The translations under genes were made by a program, and so were the position numbers. Under the pieces are notes generated by a model that did not search any database, had not been told where the DNA came from, and saw only the letters and a program-made list of their open reading frames with translations. Shown in pieces: positions 15,273-24,815 of a stretch of DNA of 41,271 nt (position 1 is the stretch's first letter; each line of letters begins with the position of its first letter). Location: assembly GCF_004014805.1 (NCBI RefSeq), contig NZ_ATDN01000029.1, positions 1 through 41,271 on the forward strand, written 5' to 3'. This DNA comes from Mycolicibacterium elephantis DSM 44368 (GTDB lineage: Bacteria > Actinomycetota > Actinomycetes > Mycobacteriales > Mycobacteriaceae).

Positions 15273-16814
15273 ATGACCGAGAGCCGAACCGCTCCGCTCC
15301 CCACCACCACCGCGCTGAGCGCGAGGGTGCGCAGTGCGATGGACGCGCTCGGGGTATCCGTCGAACTCGGCGAGCCCACCGCGGCCGGACTGCCCGCGAG
15401 CACACCGATCACCGGAGACGTGCTGTTCACCCTGCCGGAGACGACGCCGGAGCAGGCCGACGCCGCCGTCGCACAAGCGGCGCAGGCGTTTACGACGTGG
15501 CGCACCACTCCGGCCCCGGTGCGGGGCGCGCTGGTCGGCCGACTCGGTGAACTGCTCGTCGAGCACAAGGAACATCTGGCGACGCTGGTCACCGTCGAAG
15601 CCGGGAAGATCACGTCCGAGGCGCTCGGCGAGGTGCAGGAGATGATCGACATCTGCCAGTTCGCCGTCGGTCAGTCCCGTCAGCTGTACGGCAAGACGAT
15701 CGCCTCGGAGCGGCCCGGCCATCGGTTGATGGAGACCTGGCATCCGCTCGGGGTGGTCGGCGTCATCACGGCGTTCAACTTCCCCGTCGCCGTGTGGTCG
15801 TGGAACGCCGCGATCGCGCTGGTGTGTGGGGACACCCTGGTCTGGAAGCCCTCCGAGCTGACCCCGCTGACCGCGGTCGGCTGCCAGGCGCTGCTGGAAC
15901 GGGCGGCCGCCGACGTGGGCGCTCCCCAGGGGGTGAGCCGGCTGATAGTCGGCGGGCGGGAGATCGGCGAGCGGCTGGTCGACGATCCGCGGGTGGCGCT
16001 GTTGTCGGCCACCGGTTCGGTGCGGATGGGCCGACAGGTCGGCCCACGGGTGGCGCAGCGGTTCGGCAAGGCGCTGCTGGAACTCGGCGGAAACAATGCC
16101 GCGATCGTGACGCCGTCGGCCGACCTCGAGCTCGCGGTGCGCGCGATCGTGTTCTCGGCCGCGGGCACCGCCGGTCAACGGTGCACCACGCTCCGGCGTC
16201 TGATCGTGCACTCTTCGATCGCCGACGAGCTCGCCGACCGGATCGCTTCGGCCTTTCGGCAGCTGCCGGTCGGTGACCCGGCCGCCGACGGCACGCTCGT
16301 CGGCCCGTTGATTCACGAAACCGCCTACCGCGACATGGTCCGCGCGTTGGAGCAGGCGCGCAGCGACGGCGGCGAGGTCTTCGGCGGACGGCGCCACGAC
16401 TTCGGCGAGGGCTCGTACTACGTCTCCCCGGCGCTGGTGCGGATGCCCGCGCAGACCGAGTTGGTACACACGGAGACGTTCGCGCCGATCCTCTACGTGC
16501 TCACCTACGACGAGCTCGACGAGGCGATCGCGCTGAACAACGCTGTACCGCAGGGCCTTTCGTCATCGATCTTCACCACCGACCTCCGGGAGGCCGAGCG
16601 GTTCCTGGCCGCCGACGGTTCCGACTGCGGCATCGCCAACGTCAACATCGGCACCTCCGGCGCCGAGATCGGCGGCGCGTTCGGCGGTGAGAAGCACACC
16701 GGTGGCGGCAGGGAGTCCGGATCGGACGCGTGGAAGGCGTACATGCGCCGGGCCACCAACACCATCAACTACTCGAGCGACCTCCCGCTGGCGCAGGGGG
16801 TGCACTTCGGCTAG
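15273..16814 (+). CDS. pcd: Piperideine-6-carboxylate / aminoadipate-semialdehyde dehydrogenase
   Basis: A 513-residue aldehyde dehydrogenase of the ALDH7 branch. The catalytic Glu is in KALLELGGNNAAI, and the catalytic Cys in GTAGQRCTTLRRL. VGVITAFNFPVAVWSWN is the ALDH7-like coenzyme segment. It oxidises piperideine-6-carboxylate, the product of Lat, to 2-aminoadipate. The pairing lat-lrpA-pcd is the M. tuberculosis Rv3290c, Rv3291c, Rv3293 order. ATG15273 has GGAGG 7 bases upstream; the frame is open from 14589 but that part overlaps lrpA. The TAG stop shares the palindromic CTAG with the stop of the convergent SRPBCC gene. Confidence 0.93.
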   Translation: MTESRTAPLPTTTALSARVRSAMDALGVSVELGEPTAAGLPASTPITGDVLFTLPETTPEQADAAVAQAAQAFTTWRTTPAPVRGALVGRLGELLVEHKEHLATLVTVEAGKITSEALGEVQEMIDICQFAVGQSRQLYGKTIASERPGHRLMETWHPLGVVGVITAFNFPVAVWSWNAAIALVCGDTLVWKPSELTPLTAVGCQALLERAAADVGAPQGVSRLIVGGREIGERLVDDPRVALLSATGSVRMGRQVGPRVAQRFGKALLELGGNNAAIVTPSADLELAVRAIVFSAAGTAGQRCTTLRRLIVHSSIADELADRIASAFRQLPVGDPAADGTLVGPLIHETAYRDMVRALEQARSDGGEVFGGRRHDFGEGSYYVSPALVRMPAQTELVHTETFAPILYVLTYDELDEAIALNNAVPQGLSSSIFTTDLREAERFLAADGSDCGIANVNIGTSGAEIGGAFGGEKHTGGGRESGSDAWKAYMRRATNTINYSSDLPLAQGVHFG

Positions 16815-17254
16815 GACGTCTCCAACGCCTTGGCGCAGCCGTCGAGGACGGCGCGAAAGCTCCAGCGGAGCAGGCGCGAGCTCACCGGCTCGAAGGCCTT
16901 CCCGCCCGACCAGAGCGGATGGGTGTATCTGGTCACCCAGTCGACGTGTGTGCCGGCACCTGCGTCGACGGGGCTGAACGTCAGCGTGCCGCCTTCGTGG
17001 ACGAAACCCGGAACCGACCGCAGAATCCGGTAGGAGTAGCTGCGCGGCGGGTCGAACGCCGTGTACTCCTCTTCGAACCAGATGCCCGCACCGGTCACGA
17101 CACGCACCGCGCCTTTTCTCGGCTCCGACGACCCGTCCGCCAGCTTGGCGCCGAAGACGGGGGGCGCCGCCTTCAGGCTCTTCGGGTCGGCCAGCCAGTC
17201 GAATACGCGCTCGGGCGGCGCCGCGATGGTGCGTTCGACGTGTAACTCCATCAT
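16811..17254 (-). CDS. SRPBCC (START/polyketide cyclase-like) protein
   Basis: A 147-residue single-domain protein of the SRPBCC helix-grip fold. The N-terminal MELHVERTIAAPPERVFDWL is the usual first strand and helix, and the C-terminal amphipathic helix RWSFRAVLDGCAKALE closes the pocket. Such proteins bind hydrophobic ligands; no catalytic role can be assigned. It begins 40 bases after the mceF stop in the same direction, so read-through from mce is possible, but it also has its own leaderless-type promoter (TTGGGC-N17-TAGAAT, six bases to the ATG). Either ATG17254 or ATG17251 could be used. Confidence 0.85.
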   Translation of the reverse strand: MMELHVERTIAAPPERVFDWLADPKSLKAAPPVFGAKLADGSSEPRKGAVRVVTGAGIWFEEEYTAFDPPRSYSYRILRSVPGFVHEGGTLTFSPVDAGAGTHVDWVTRYTHPLWSGGKAFEPVSSRLLRWSFRAVLDGCAKALETS

Positions 17255-17260
17255 CGCGCC

Positions 17261-17289
17261 ATTCTAGGTCGAGTGCACATGCGGCCCAA
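17261..17289 (-). promoter_or_regulatory. SigA-like leaderless promoter of the SRPBCC gene
   Basis: Minus strand TTGGGC (17289-17284), 17-base spacer, TAGAAT (17266-17261), then six bases to ATG17254. It starts just past the mceF stop codon. Confidence 0.6.
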
Positions 17290-17294
17290 TGGGG

Positions 17295-18701
17295 TTAGTT
17301 CGGCGGCACCAGCATGCTCTGCCACGTGCGTTCCCCGTTGGCCGGGGCCAGGTCCTGCTGTGTGTAGACGTTGCCGTCCGGCGCCCGGTAGCTGCCGGTG
17401 GTGGGGTCGTAGAACGCGGTCGCGACCGGCGGCACCTCCGGCGGCGCCTGCGGGATGTCCTGCCCGGACAGGGTCGCGTTCGGATCGCCCTTCCAGTTGA
17501 ACCCGTCGTTGAGCGGCACATACTCCTCGCCGCTCCGACACATCTTCGCGGTGGGCGCGCGCTTCCCCGGCTTCATCATGCAGGGTAGATTCCTGGCGCC
17601 GCGCACGGCATTCCACGAGTTCTGAGGTATCCGGCAGTAGAGATCGTCGACCGGCCGATCCGGGGTGTCGGTCAGCGTCGGGATCCGCTGTTGCTGCGCG
17701 GGTATGTATCCCGTGGTGCAGGGCGGGGGCAGGTTGAGGTTCAGGTTGAACGACAGGACCAGTCCGGGGTTCGGGGTGTTCTGGTTGGCGACGGTGCCGG
17801 CCTGCATGACCGCGACGCCCATGGGCAGCAGCACCAGCAGCTGTTCGATGCCCGGATGGTAGGTGAGGGCGAGTTCGCCGATGCCCAGCAGGTTGTTCAT
17901 CAGCACGGGCACGGTCGGGTTCAGCCGTTCCATCAGTTGGCGGGCCTGGTCGGCGGCCGCACCGCCGTGTTCGATCAGGCCGGCGACGGCGCTGTCGTGG
18001 GTCTTGAGCTGCCGGGTGAGGTCGGCGGCATTGGCCGCCCACGCCTTGATGGCGTCGGCGGTGTCGGCCTGCGAGTCCAGCACCGGTTGCGCCTGGTCGA
18101 TCAGCGACACCATCGGTTCCAGGTTCGCGCGGGCGTCCATGGCCAGCTGGGTGGACCCCTGCACGATCCGGGAGAGTTCGGGCCCCAATCCGCCGACGGC
18201 GGCGTAGCTTTCGTCGACCACGGTCTTGACGTCGTCGCGCGGAATGGCCCGCAGTCCGCGGTTGGCCGCATCGAGCAGCGCGCCGATGTCGGGCGGGGTC
18301 GACGTGTCTTCGATCCCGATGACGTCGCCGTCGCGCAGCGGCCGTTCGTGGTCGCTGCGCGGCAGCAGCGCGACGTACTGTTCGCCGATCGCCGACGTGC
18401 TGTGCACCCTCGCTTCCAGGTCGGACGGGATCGCAACATCCGAGCGCAGCGAAAGCACCGCGTCCACCCCGGTTTCGGTGATGTTCACCGCGGTGACCCG
18501 GCCGACCTCGGTGCCGCGGTAGGTGACGTTCGCGGTCTCGTAGAGCCCGGCCGCCTCCGGCAGTTGCACCGTGACGGTGTAGCGGCCGAGCCCGATCATG
18601 GCGGGCAGCTTGATGTAGCCGAAGATCATCACCACGCTCGCGATCACCGCGACGATGGTGAAGATCGACAGCTGCGTCTTCACGTGCCTCGTCAGGCGCA
18701 T
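17295..18701 (-). CDS. mceF: MceF, Mce transporter subunit
   Basis: A 468-residue Mce protein, last of the operon. One N-terminal helix (about 8-30) anchors it; the MlaD/MCE domain follows at about 38-118 (QLPEAAGLYETANVTYRGTE, then VGRV). A long helical region spans about 120-300, and a Cys-containing, Pro-rich tail ends the protein. Mce proteins form a hexameric, tube-like periplasmic path for lipids that connects to the YrbE permeases. ATG18701 is one base after the mceE stop. The substrate of this operon cannot be told from this subunit. Confidence 0.93.
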   Translation of the reverse strand: MRLTRHVKTQLSIFTIVAVIASVVMIFGYIKLPAMIGLGRYTVTVQLPEAAGLYETANVTYRGTEVGRVTAVNITETGVDAVLSLRSDVAIPSDLEARVHSTSAIGEQYVALLPRSDHERPLRDGDVIGIEDTSTPPDIGALLDAANRGLRAIPRDDVKTVVDESYAAVGGLGPELSRIVQGSTQLAMDARANLEPMVSLIDQAQPVLDSQADTADAIKAWAANAADLTRQLKTHDSAVAGLIEHGGAAADQARQLMERLNPTVPVLMNNLLGIGELALTYHPGIEQLLVLLPMGVAVMQAGTVANQNTPNPGLVLSFNLNLNLPPPCTTGYIPAQQQRIPTLTDTPDRPVDDLYCRIPQNSWNAVRGARNLPCMMKPGKRAPTAKMCRSGEEYVPLNDGFNWKGDPNATLSGQDIPQAPPEVPPVATAFYDPTTGSYRAPDGNVYTQQDLAPANGERTWQSMLVPPN

Positions 18702-18702
18702 G

Positions 18703-19845
18703 TCACGGCCCCTGGTCGAGACGGTAGGGAACGACCAGCGGATTCGCCGCCGTGTAGGGGCTCGGTAGTTGGCCGATCGTGCGGCCCCACTGCATCTCCA
18801 GCTCGGTCAGATCGCCCTCCCACCGCGTGCCGGTGAACAGGTTGTTGTCGATGCGGCTGAGCGTCAGGTCGACGATCGCGGTGATGTTCGCGTAGTCGCC
18901 GCGAATCCAGTTGGCCAGCGGCCCTTTCGGCCACGGGAAGGTGCCCAGGAAGTCCAGCGAGCGGGTCAGGTCGGGGCCTGCGTCGGCCAGCGACTGCAGC
19001 ACCGGTGCCACCGCTTCGAGTTCCTTGACCAGATTGTCCTTGCTCTGGTTGACGGTGTCGGTGGCCAGCGCGCTGAAGCGTCCGAGCGCGGTGACCGCGT
19101 CGGCGAGTTGATCTCGGCGGTCGGCGAGCACCTCCAGCGCGTCGGGGATGCTGTGGATCGCCTTGTCCAACACCGGCTTCTGGTCGGCGACTTGGCTCAC
19201 CAGCCCGTTGAAGCTCTCGGTGGCGGAGATGATGTCACCGGTCTGGGTGTTGAGCCGGGCGGTGAACTGGTCGATCTGTTCGATCAGCCCGCGCAGGTCG
19301 GCTTCGCGCTGGTGAAAAGCGGTCGCGAAGGCCGCGGTGATGTCCTGCACCTGACCGATTCCGCCGCCGTTGAGCAGGAGCGACAGCGCCGCCAGGGTCT
19401 GGTCGGTGCCCGGGTAGGCGCCCGCATTCCGCAGCGGGATCAAAGATCCGTTGCGCAGCTTGCCCTCCGGCGGAACCCCGACCGGAGGAGCCAGTTCGAT
19501 GTGCAGCGAACCCAGCAGGCTCGTCTGCCCGACCTTGGCCGTGGCGTTGGCGGGCAAGTCGACATCCGGATTGAGGGTCATCGTCACCAGCGCGTGCCAA
19601 CCCTGGCGCTCGATCTTGGTGATCGTACCGACGTTGGCGTCGCCCACCCGCACGCGCGAGTTCTGCTGGATGTAGCCGACGTCGGGCAGCTGCGCCTGCA
19701 CGACGAAGGAGCCCGGGCCACCGCCCTCGGTGCCGGGCAGTGACAGCGAGTTCAGACCGTGCCACTCACAACCGCTGAGCACCATCGCGGCCATCGCCGC
19801 CAGCACACCGGACACGGAGCGGCGCAGCAGGTTTCGTCGGCTCAC
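18703..19845 (-). CDS. mceE: MceE, lipoprotein subunit of the Mce transporter
   Basis: A 380-residue lipoprotein (LprK/LprN type). The signal peptide SRRNLLRRSVSGVLAAMAAM ends in the lipobox LSGC with Cys26 the predicted lipidation site. The MCE domain lies at about 47-125 (VVQAQLPDVGYIQQNSRVRV). Among the six Mce proteins only the E subunit is normally lipidated, so this fixes the operon order. The start is GTG19845, which overlaps the mceD stop as GTGA; an open frame extending to 20154 lies inside mceD. Confidence 0.93.
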   Translation of the reverse strand: MSRRNLLRRSVSGVLAAMAAMVLSGCEWHGLNSLSLPGTEGGGPGSFVVQAQLPDVGYIQQNSRVRVGDANVGTITKIERQGWHALVTMTLNPDVDLPANATAKVGQTSLLGSLHIELAPPVGVPPEGKLRNGSLIPLRNAGAYPGTDQTLAALSLLLNGGGIGQVQDITAAFATAFHQREADLRGLIEQIDQFTARLNTQTGDIISATESFNGLVSQVADQKPVLDKAIHSIPDALEVLADRRDQLADAVTALGRFSALATDTVNQSKDNLVKELEAVAPVLQSLADAGPDLTRSLDFLGTFPWPKGPLANWIRGDYANITAIVDLTLSRIDNNLFTGTRWEGDLTELEMQWGRTIGQLPSPYTAANPLVVPYRLDQGP

Positions 19846-21131
19846 GGCTGGCCTCCGGGGACCATTATGCCCTCGAGCCCGGCGCTCGGATCGGTCGGTG
19901 TCGCAGGCACTTCCGCCGGAAGCGCTGGGCCATGCGTCTGCGCCGGTGGCGGGGGCGACGGTCGGTAATCGGGGCGCAGCCAGTCTTCGGAGTAGGTGAG
20001 CTCGTTCGGTCGGGCCGACTGACCGACGACGTAGTTGGCGCCGAGCGGCAGGAAGTTGTACTGGCGGTTCTTGATGATCGGAGCCAGGTACTGCACGCAC
20101 AGCTTCGCGGACTCCTCGTTGTTCTTCCGCGACGCGGCTTGGATACCGCCGCACAAGAACGAGATCGGGTTCGCGAAGTTCTGCAGTGTGAGGGCTCCGG
20201 TGATGCCCTGCTGCGTGGGTTGGTAGATGTTGATGAAGTTCTGCAGGGTGTTCGGGAACAGGTGCAGCGATTGCTCGACGTCGTCGATGCTGTCGTGGAC
20301 CGCGCTGGTGATCGACGCGAGCTTGTCGGCGGCGGTGCCGATCGCGTCCTGGTTCTCCGAGAGGAACGCGGTGGCCTCGGTGACCACGTGGTTGAGGTCG
20401 GCGATCGCGTCGCCGACACCGTCGGGAGCGCTGTTCAACGCCCCGGTCGCTGCGGCGAGGTTCCCGTTGAGCTGACGCAGCAGCGCCGAGCTGTCGTGCA
20501 GCGCGGAAACCACCACCGACAGGTTCTTCACGGTCGCGAACGTGTCGGCGCTGTGATCGCCGAGAATCGACAGTGCCCGTGCGAGTTTCACCACGGTGTC
20601 GTGGATGTTCACGCCCTCACCGCGCAGGTTGTTCGCGGCGGTGTCGACGAACGCGCCGAGGGTGCTCACGCCGCCGGGCTGCGTCGGCGCCAGCGCTTCG
20701 GTGAGCTTCTCCAGTTGCAACCGCAGGTCGTCCCACTCGAGGGGGACGGCGGTGCGGTCCTCGCCGATGACCGCACCGTCGGCCAGCTTCTCCCCACCCG
20801 TGTATGCGGGCGTGAGTTGGATCGCGCGGGCGGTGACGAGTTGCGGAGAGACGATCGCGGCCCTCGCGTCGGCGGGCACCGAGTATTTCCCGTCGACCCA
20901 GAACGTGATCTTCACGCGCTGCACCTGCGGTTCGATACTCGTTATCCGCCCCACCGGCACACCGAGGATGCGCACTTCGTCGTTGACGTAGAGCCCGTTG
21001 CTGTTCTCGAAGTAGGCGGTCAGATGAATTCGGTTGGCGGCAGCCACCGTTCGCCAGATCACCGCGCTGCTCGCGGCGAGTAGCAGCGCCAGCGTCACGG
21101 CGAGGCCGATGCGTAAGCGGCGCGACGTCAT
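19842..21131 (-). CDS. mceD: MceD, Mce transporter subunit
   Basis: A 429-residue Mce protein with an N-terminal helix (about 7-30), an MCE domain (about 35-115, YFENSNGLYVNDEVRILGVP) and a helical region. The end of that region contains FANPISFLCGGIQAASRKNN. The C-terminal 50 residues are rich in Pro and Ala and probably reach the cell envelope. ATG21131 overlaps the mceC stop, and its own stop overlaps the mceE GTG, so all three are translationally coupled. Confidence 0.93.
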   Translation of the reverse strand: MTSRRLRIGLAVTLALLLAASSAVIWRTVAAANRIHLTAYFENSNGLYVNDEVRILGVPVGRITSIEPQVQRVKITFWVDGKYSVPADARAAIVSPQLVTARAIQLTPAYTGGEKLADGAVIGEDRTAVPLEWDDLRLQLEKLTEALAPTQPGGVSTLGAFVDTAANNLRGEGVNIHDTVVKLARALSILGDHSADTFATVKNLSVVVSALHDSSALLRQLNGNLAAATGALNSAPDGVGDAIADLNHVVTEATAFLSENQDAIGTAADKLASITSAVHDSIDDVEQSLHLFPNTLQNFINIYQPTQQGITGALTLQNFANPISFLCGGIQAASRKNNEESAKLCVQYLAPIIKNRQYNFLPLGANYVVGQSARPNELTYSEDWLRPDYRPSPPPPAQTHGPALPAEVPATPTDPSAGLEGIMVPGGQP

Positions 21132-22393
21132 CGCTGGCCTCCCTCACTCGGCGGGCCGGGCGGCGGTCCTCCCGGCGGGGGTGCCTGCGGTGGCTCGCGG
21201 TGCGGATAACAGCCGGGTCCCGGCAACGGCAGGTCGGGCGGGCCGCAGCCCTGGTCGCCGGGATTGCCGGTGATCGCGTCGGGCACGGTCAGGCGTGGTT
21301 CGCCACCTTGGCCCGTGCGGGGGTACGGCACCGGCAGCGGCGGGGTGGCCCGCTGACCGACCTGCGGATCCGTGCGTTCGGAGGGCAACAGCACGTTGGG
21401 ATCGAGCCCGAGGTCGGAGAACGCCGCGTCGACGAACGGCTGAATGAACTGTCCCGGCAGCAGGTTGGCGATGTAGGCCTTGAAGAACGGTCCCGAGGCC
21501 ACCGACTCTCCCAACGACATCGCGTACTGGTTCAGGTATTTGATCGCCTGCTGCAGACCGGCTTTCCGCGCATCGACGATGGCCAACGCCCCGTTGAGCT
21601 TGTCCAACGCGGGACGCAACCGGGCCTTGTTGTCGGCGATGAAGCCCGACAGCTGCTGGGCGAGGGCGGACAGATTGCCCGAAAGCTGCCCCAGGGCATC
21701 GCGTTGTGCCAGCAACTCGGCGAGAAGCGCGTTGCTGTTGGCGACCAGCTGGCCGACCTGGTCGGCGCGCTCTGACAGCACCGCACTCGCCTGGTTGGCG
21801 TTGGCGAGCAGGCTGCGCAGCGCCGTATCCCGCTCGGCCAGCGTCTGGGAGAACCGGCCGACACCCTCTACGGCGTTGCGGACGTCCGGCGGCGTGTCCT
21901 TGAACGTTTCGGCCAGAGTGGCCAGCGACTCCGAAACTCCTGTGGTGTCGAGGCTTTCGATCGTGGCGGTCAGATCACCCAGGGCATCGGGCAGCTGGTA
22001 GGGCGACTGGGTGCGCTCGGCCGGGATGGCGCGGCTGAGCCGTCCCTCACCTCGCGGGGTGATCTCGAGCACCTTGGCGCCCAGCAGGCTCTTGGTTCGG
22101 ATCTTCGCCTCTGTCTGCTCGCCGAGCCGCACGCCCGAATCGACCTTGAATTTCACCAGAACCTGTGCACCTTCGAGGTCCACCGACGACACCTCGCCGA
22201 TGCGGTATCCCGCAACCTGTACGGGCGCACCCGCTTTCAGGCCACCGGACTCGACGAAGTAGGCGGAGTACTTGTCGGTGCTGTTGAGGAAGGGGAGTTT
22301 GTCGTACTGCAGCGCCAGCGCGACGATCGCGATCGTGACGGCGATTCCGATGATGCCGATGATCACCGGGTTGCGTTCCTGGAAGGATCTCAT
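21128..22393 (-). CDS. mceC: MceC, Mce transporter subunit
   Basis: A 421-residue Mce protein. The N-terminal RSFQERNPVIIGIIGIAVTI begins the usual C-subunit helix, followed by the MCE domain (about 37-115, YFVESGGLKAGAPVQVAGYR). A helical region runs to about 325, then a strongly Pro/Gly-rich tail (final 70 residues, with PQAPPPGGPPPGPP). ATG22393 forms an ATGA overlap with the mceB stop; a frame extending to 22573 lies within mceB and is discarded. Confidence 0.93.
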   Translation of the reverse strand: MRSFQERNPVIIGIIGIAVTIAIVALALQYDKLPFLNSTDKYSAYFVESGGLKAGAPVQVAGYRIGEVSSVDLEGAQVLVKFKVDSGVRLGEQTEAKIRTKSLLGAKVLEITPRGEGRLSRAIPAERTQSPYQLPDALGDLTATIESLDTTGVSESLATLAETFKDTPPDVRNAVEGVGRFSQTLAERDTALRSLLANANQASAVLSERADQVGQLVANSNALLAELLAQRDALGQLSGNLSALAQQLSGFIADNKARLRPALDKLNGALAIVDARKAGLQQAIKYLNQYAMSLGESVASGPFFKAYIANLLPGQFIQPFVDAAFSDLGLDPNVLLPSERTDPQVGQRATPPLPVPYPRTGQGGEPRLTVPDAITGNPGDQGCGPPDLPLPGPGCYPHREPPQAPPPGGPPPGPPSEGGQR

Positions 22394-23418
22394 TTCGGCG
22401 CACACCGTCCCGTGCTCTGCCCGGCCAACTTGATGTACACCGGTTGACCGCCCTTCCCGTTGACCTTGAGCACCAGGTCGCAGAGGTAGAACGTGAAGAA
22501 GTCGCCCATGATGCCCAGCCGGCTGAGCACCTTGTAGGACTCCGGCAGCGTCTCGAGGTACTCGTCGAACCATTCGTGGTCGGCCGCGACGATGGCAGCG
22601 ACGCGATCGGTTTGCGCCACGGTCTCGTTGGCCGCGGGCCGGGAGCGCACGAGCAGGTCGGCGAGCGTCGCCGACGCGGCATTGGTGTAGGCGACGGAGT
22701 TGGCGATCTCGGTCTTGCGATCCGCCAGCCCCTTCGTGAGTTCGGACAGCTTGTCGACGGCCTTGGCGAACTGCTCGCTCTCACCGGCGAACGAGCCCGT
22801 CACGGCGTTGAGGTTGATGATCACCTGCCCGATGAGCTCGTCGCGGTCGGCGAGCGTGCTGGTGATCTGCGCGGCCTGGCTCAGGAATGCGCTGACCGTG
22901 GCGCCTTCGCCTTGGAACACCGAAATCAACTGGGCCGACAGCATGTTCACCTGCTCTGGGTCGAGCGCGCGGAACAGCGGGCGGAAGCCTCCGAGGAGGG
23001 TGTCGAGGTCGAGCGCCGGTTCGGTCAGGTTCGCCGTGATCGTGCCGCGAGGGGGAAGGGGCCTGGTTGCGCCGGTGCCCTCCAGCAGGGCCAGGTACCG
23101 GTCACCGATGGGGTTCTCCCACCGGATCGCGGCCTTCGACGCGTCGGTGAGCTCCACGGTGGGGTCCGTCGAGAACTCCACCACGGCTTGGGAATTCTCG
23201 TTGATCGAGATGCCCTTCACCTTGCCGACCTCCACGCCGGCGATGCGGACGAAGTCGCCGGACTTCAACCCGCTGACATCGGTGAACTCGGCGCGGTAGA
23301 GCCGCTCGCTGGAGAACCGGAACTGCGAGAAGATCGCGAGCAGCCCCGCGGTGCCGAGCAGGCACACGACCACGAAGACGGTGAATCCGATCGCAGCGCG
23401 TCGCAGGCTGGTGTTCAC
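22390..23418 (-). CDS. mceB: MceB, Mce transporter subunit
   Basis: A 342-residue Mce protein, the usual B-subunit length. One N-terminal helix (about 8-30) precedes the MCE domain (about 39-115, YRAEFTDVSGLKSGDFVRIA and GVEVGKV). The C terminus holds the B-type YLCDLVLKVNGKGGQPVYIK segment and a terminal Cys. The start is GTG23418, 37 bases after the mceA stop; the stop overlaps the mceC ATG. Confidence 0.93.
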   Translation of the reverse strand: MNTSLRRAAIGFTVFVVVCLLGTAGLLAIFSQFRFSSERLYRAEFTDVSGLKSGDFVRIAGVEVGKVKGISINENSQAVVEFSTDPTVELTDASKAAIRWENPIGDRYLALLEGTGATRPLPPRGTITANLTEPALDLDTLLGGFRPLFRALDPEQVNMLSAQLISVFQGEGATVSAFLSQAAQITSTLADRDELIGQVIINLNAVTGSFAGESEQFAKAVDKLSELTKGLADRKTEIANSVAYTNAASATLADLLVRSRPAANETVAQTDRVAAIVAADHEWFDEYLETLPESYKVLSRLGIMGDFFTFYLCDLVLKVNGKGGQPVYIKLAGQSTGRCAPK

Positions 23419-23455
23419 GGGTTCGGCTTCCTAAGCTTTCGGGGGCTTTCGGGGC

Positions 23456-24811
23456 TCACGGCGCAGGCGGCGGGACGGGTGCGGGATCCACGGGCAGCCC
23501 GGGATACAGCGGCGTGCCGTCAGCGGCGTACCAGGGTGCGCCGTAGGGCGGCCCACCCGGGTAAGGGGGCGGCGGGCCGGGTGCCGGGCCGGGCAGGCAC
23601 TCGCCGACGTGCGGCGGTTCGGGGACGGCGCGGGTGACGGGGAAGTAATCGGCCGCGCAGGTGCGTCCGATCCCGGGATTCGGCCGCCAGTCCAAGCCGG
23701 TGCCGAAACCGGTGTTGGTCACCAGTTGGCGTACCGGGAAGTTCTTGGCGGCATCGGGCAGCGACCCGCAGCCGGGCTTACCACCGGGTCCGCCCTTGGC
23801 GGCCACGATCGGCAGGTTCTCCGGATACCGGTACAGATCGTCGCCGAACGAGATACCCGCATCGAGGAACACCGTCCGGCCGTCGCCGCCGAACCACTCG
23901 TTGCCGGCCTTGTCCAGAAAGACCTTCGCGCCCTGGATCGTGCAGGTGTATTCCGGGTTGTACTTGAGCAGCAGGTTGGTCGTCGGCTCAAGCACGTTGA
24001 TGCCGTCGACGATGCTGTCCTTGTGGGGTGCCAGCAGCTCGGTTCCCCGGTTCGCGAAGCCGGCGGTGCTCAACAGCAACGCATCCAGATGTGCGGCGTG
24101 AGCGGTGATTGTGTCCGCCGTAGTGGACGCCGCGTCGATCGACGACAGGATGTTCGCCGCGGCGGAAGCGTAGGCGTCGCTGAAGGCCCCGAACGAGCGC
24201 CAGTCGGCGGCGACGGTGTCCATCCGCGGATTGACCGCCTGCAGCACCTGATACGCGTCGGTGGTGGCCCGCCCGATGCGTTCGCCTTGACCGCGCACGC
24301 TGTCGGCAACCGTGCTCAGAACGGAGTTCAGCTTCGCCACGTCGATTTGGTCGAGGAGTCCGACGAGGTTGTCGAATACGGTGTTGACCTCGGTGGTGAC
24401 GTTGCGTGACCGCAGCACCTCACCGGCCGTCAACCGCTGTGGGCTCGGGTCCTCGGGATAGATCAGCTCGACGTACTTGGCACCGAATGCGGTGGTGGAC
24501 TTGATTTCTGCTTCGACGTTCGCGGGAATGCGGTCGACTTGCCGTGGGAAGATCTCGAGCTGGAGGCTGGTGGGCTGACCGCCGCCTTCGACTCCGGCGA
24601 CGCGCCCCACCTCGACGCCGCGCAGCTTGACCTTGGCGCCCGATTCCATCACCAAACCGGTGCGTTCGGAGACGAGCGTGACGGCCAGGTAGCGGTTGAA
24701 AGTTCCTGCGAACAACGCCATGCACAGAGTCATCAAGCCGATGATGGCGCCGAACATCGCGATCGCCCACCAGACCGGGTGGATGCGCTGTGCCCGTTCC
24801 GCGAGTGTCAT
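23456..24811 (-). CDS. mceA: MceA, Mce transporter subunit
   Basis: A 451-residue Mce protein, first of the six. The N-terminal helix (about 15-36) is followed by the MCE domain (about 40-118, GLVMESGAKVKLRGVEVGRV). Mce4_CUP1-type sequence follows, with GTELLAPHKDSIVDGINVLE and YNPEYTC. The last 60 residues are Pro/Gly-rich, longer than I expect for many MceA proteins. ATG24811 lies 4 bases after the yrbEB stop. Family number (mce1, 4 or another) cannot be fixed by eye. Confidence 0.92.
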   Translation of the reverse strand: MTLAERAQRIHPVWWAIAMFGAIIGLMTLCMALFAGTFNRYLAVTLVSERTGLVMESGAKVKLRGVEVGRVAGVEGGGQPTSLQLEIFPRQVDRIPANVEAEIKSTTAFGAKYVELIYPEDPSPQRLTAGEVLRSRNVTTEVNTVFDNLVGLLDQIDVAKLNSVLSTVADSVRGQGERIGRATTDAYQVLQAVNPRMDTVAADWRSFGAFSDAYASAAANILSSIDAASTTADTITAHAAHLDALLLSTAGFANRGTELLAPHKDSIVDGINVLEPTTNLLLKYNPEYTCTIQGAKVFLDKAGNEWFGGDGRTVFLDAGISFGDDLYRYPENLPIVAAKGGPGGKPGCGSLPDAAKNFPVRQLVTNTGFGTGLDWRPNPGIGRTCAADYFPVTRAVPEPPHVGECLPGPAPGPPPPYPGGPPYGAPWYAADGTPLYPGLPVDPAPVPPPAP

Positions 24812-24815
24812 CGCG

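Noticed and set aside
15201..16469. N-terminal extension of the Lrp frame to 582 codons
   Set aside because: It is antisense to pcd; the Lrp domain begins right after ATG15200 and has normal length there.
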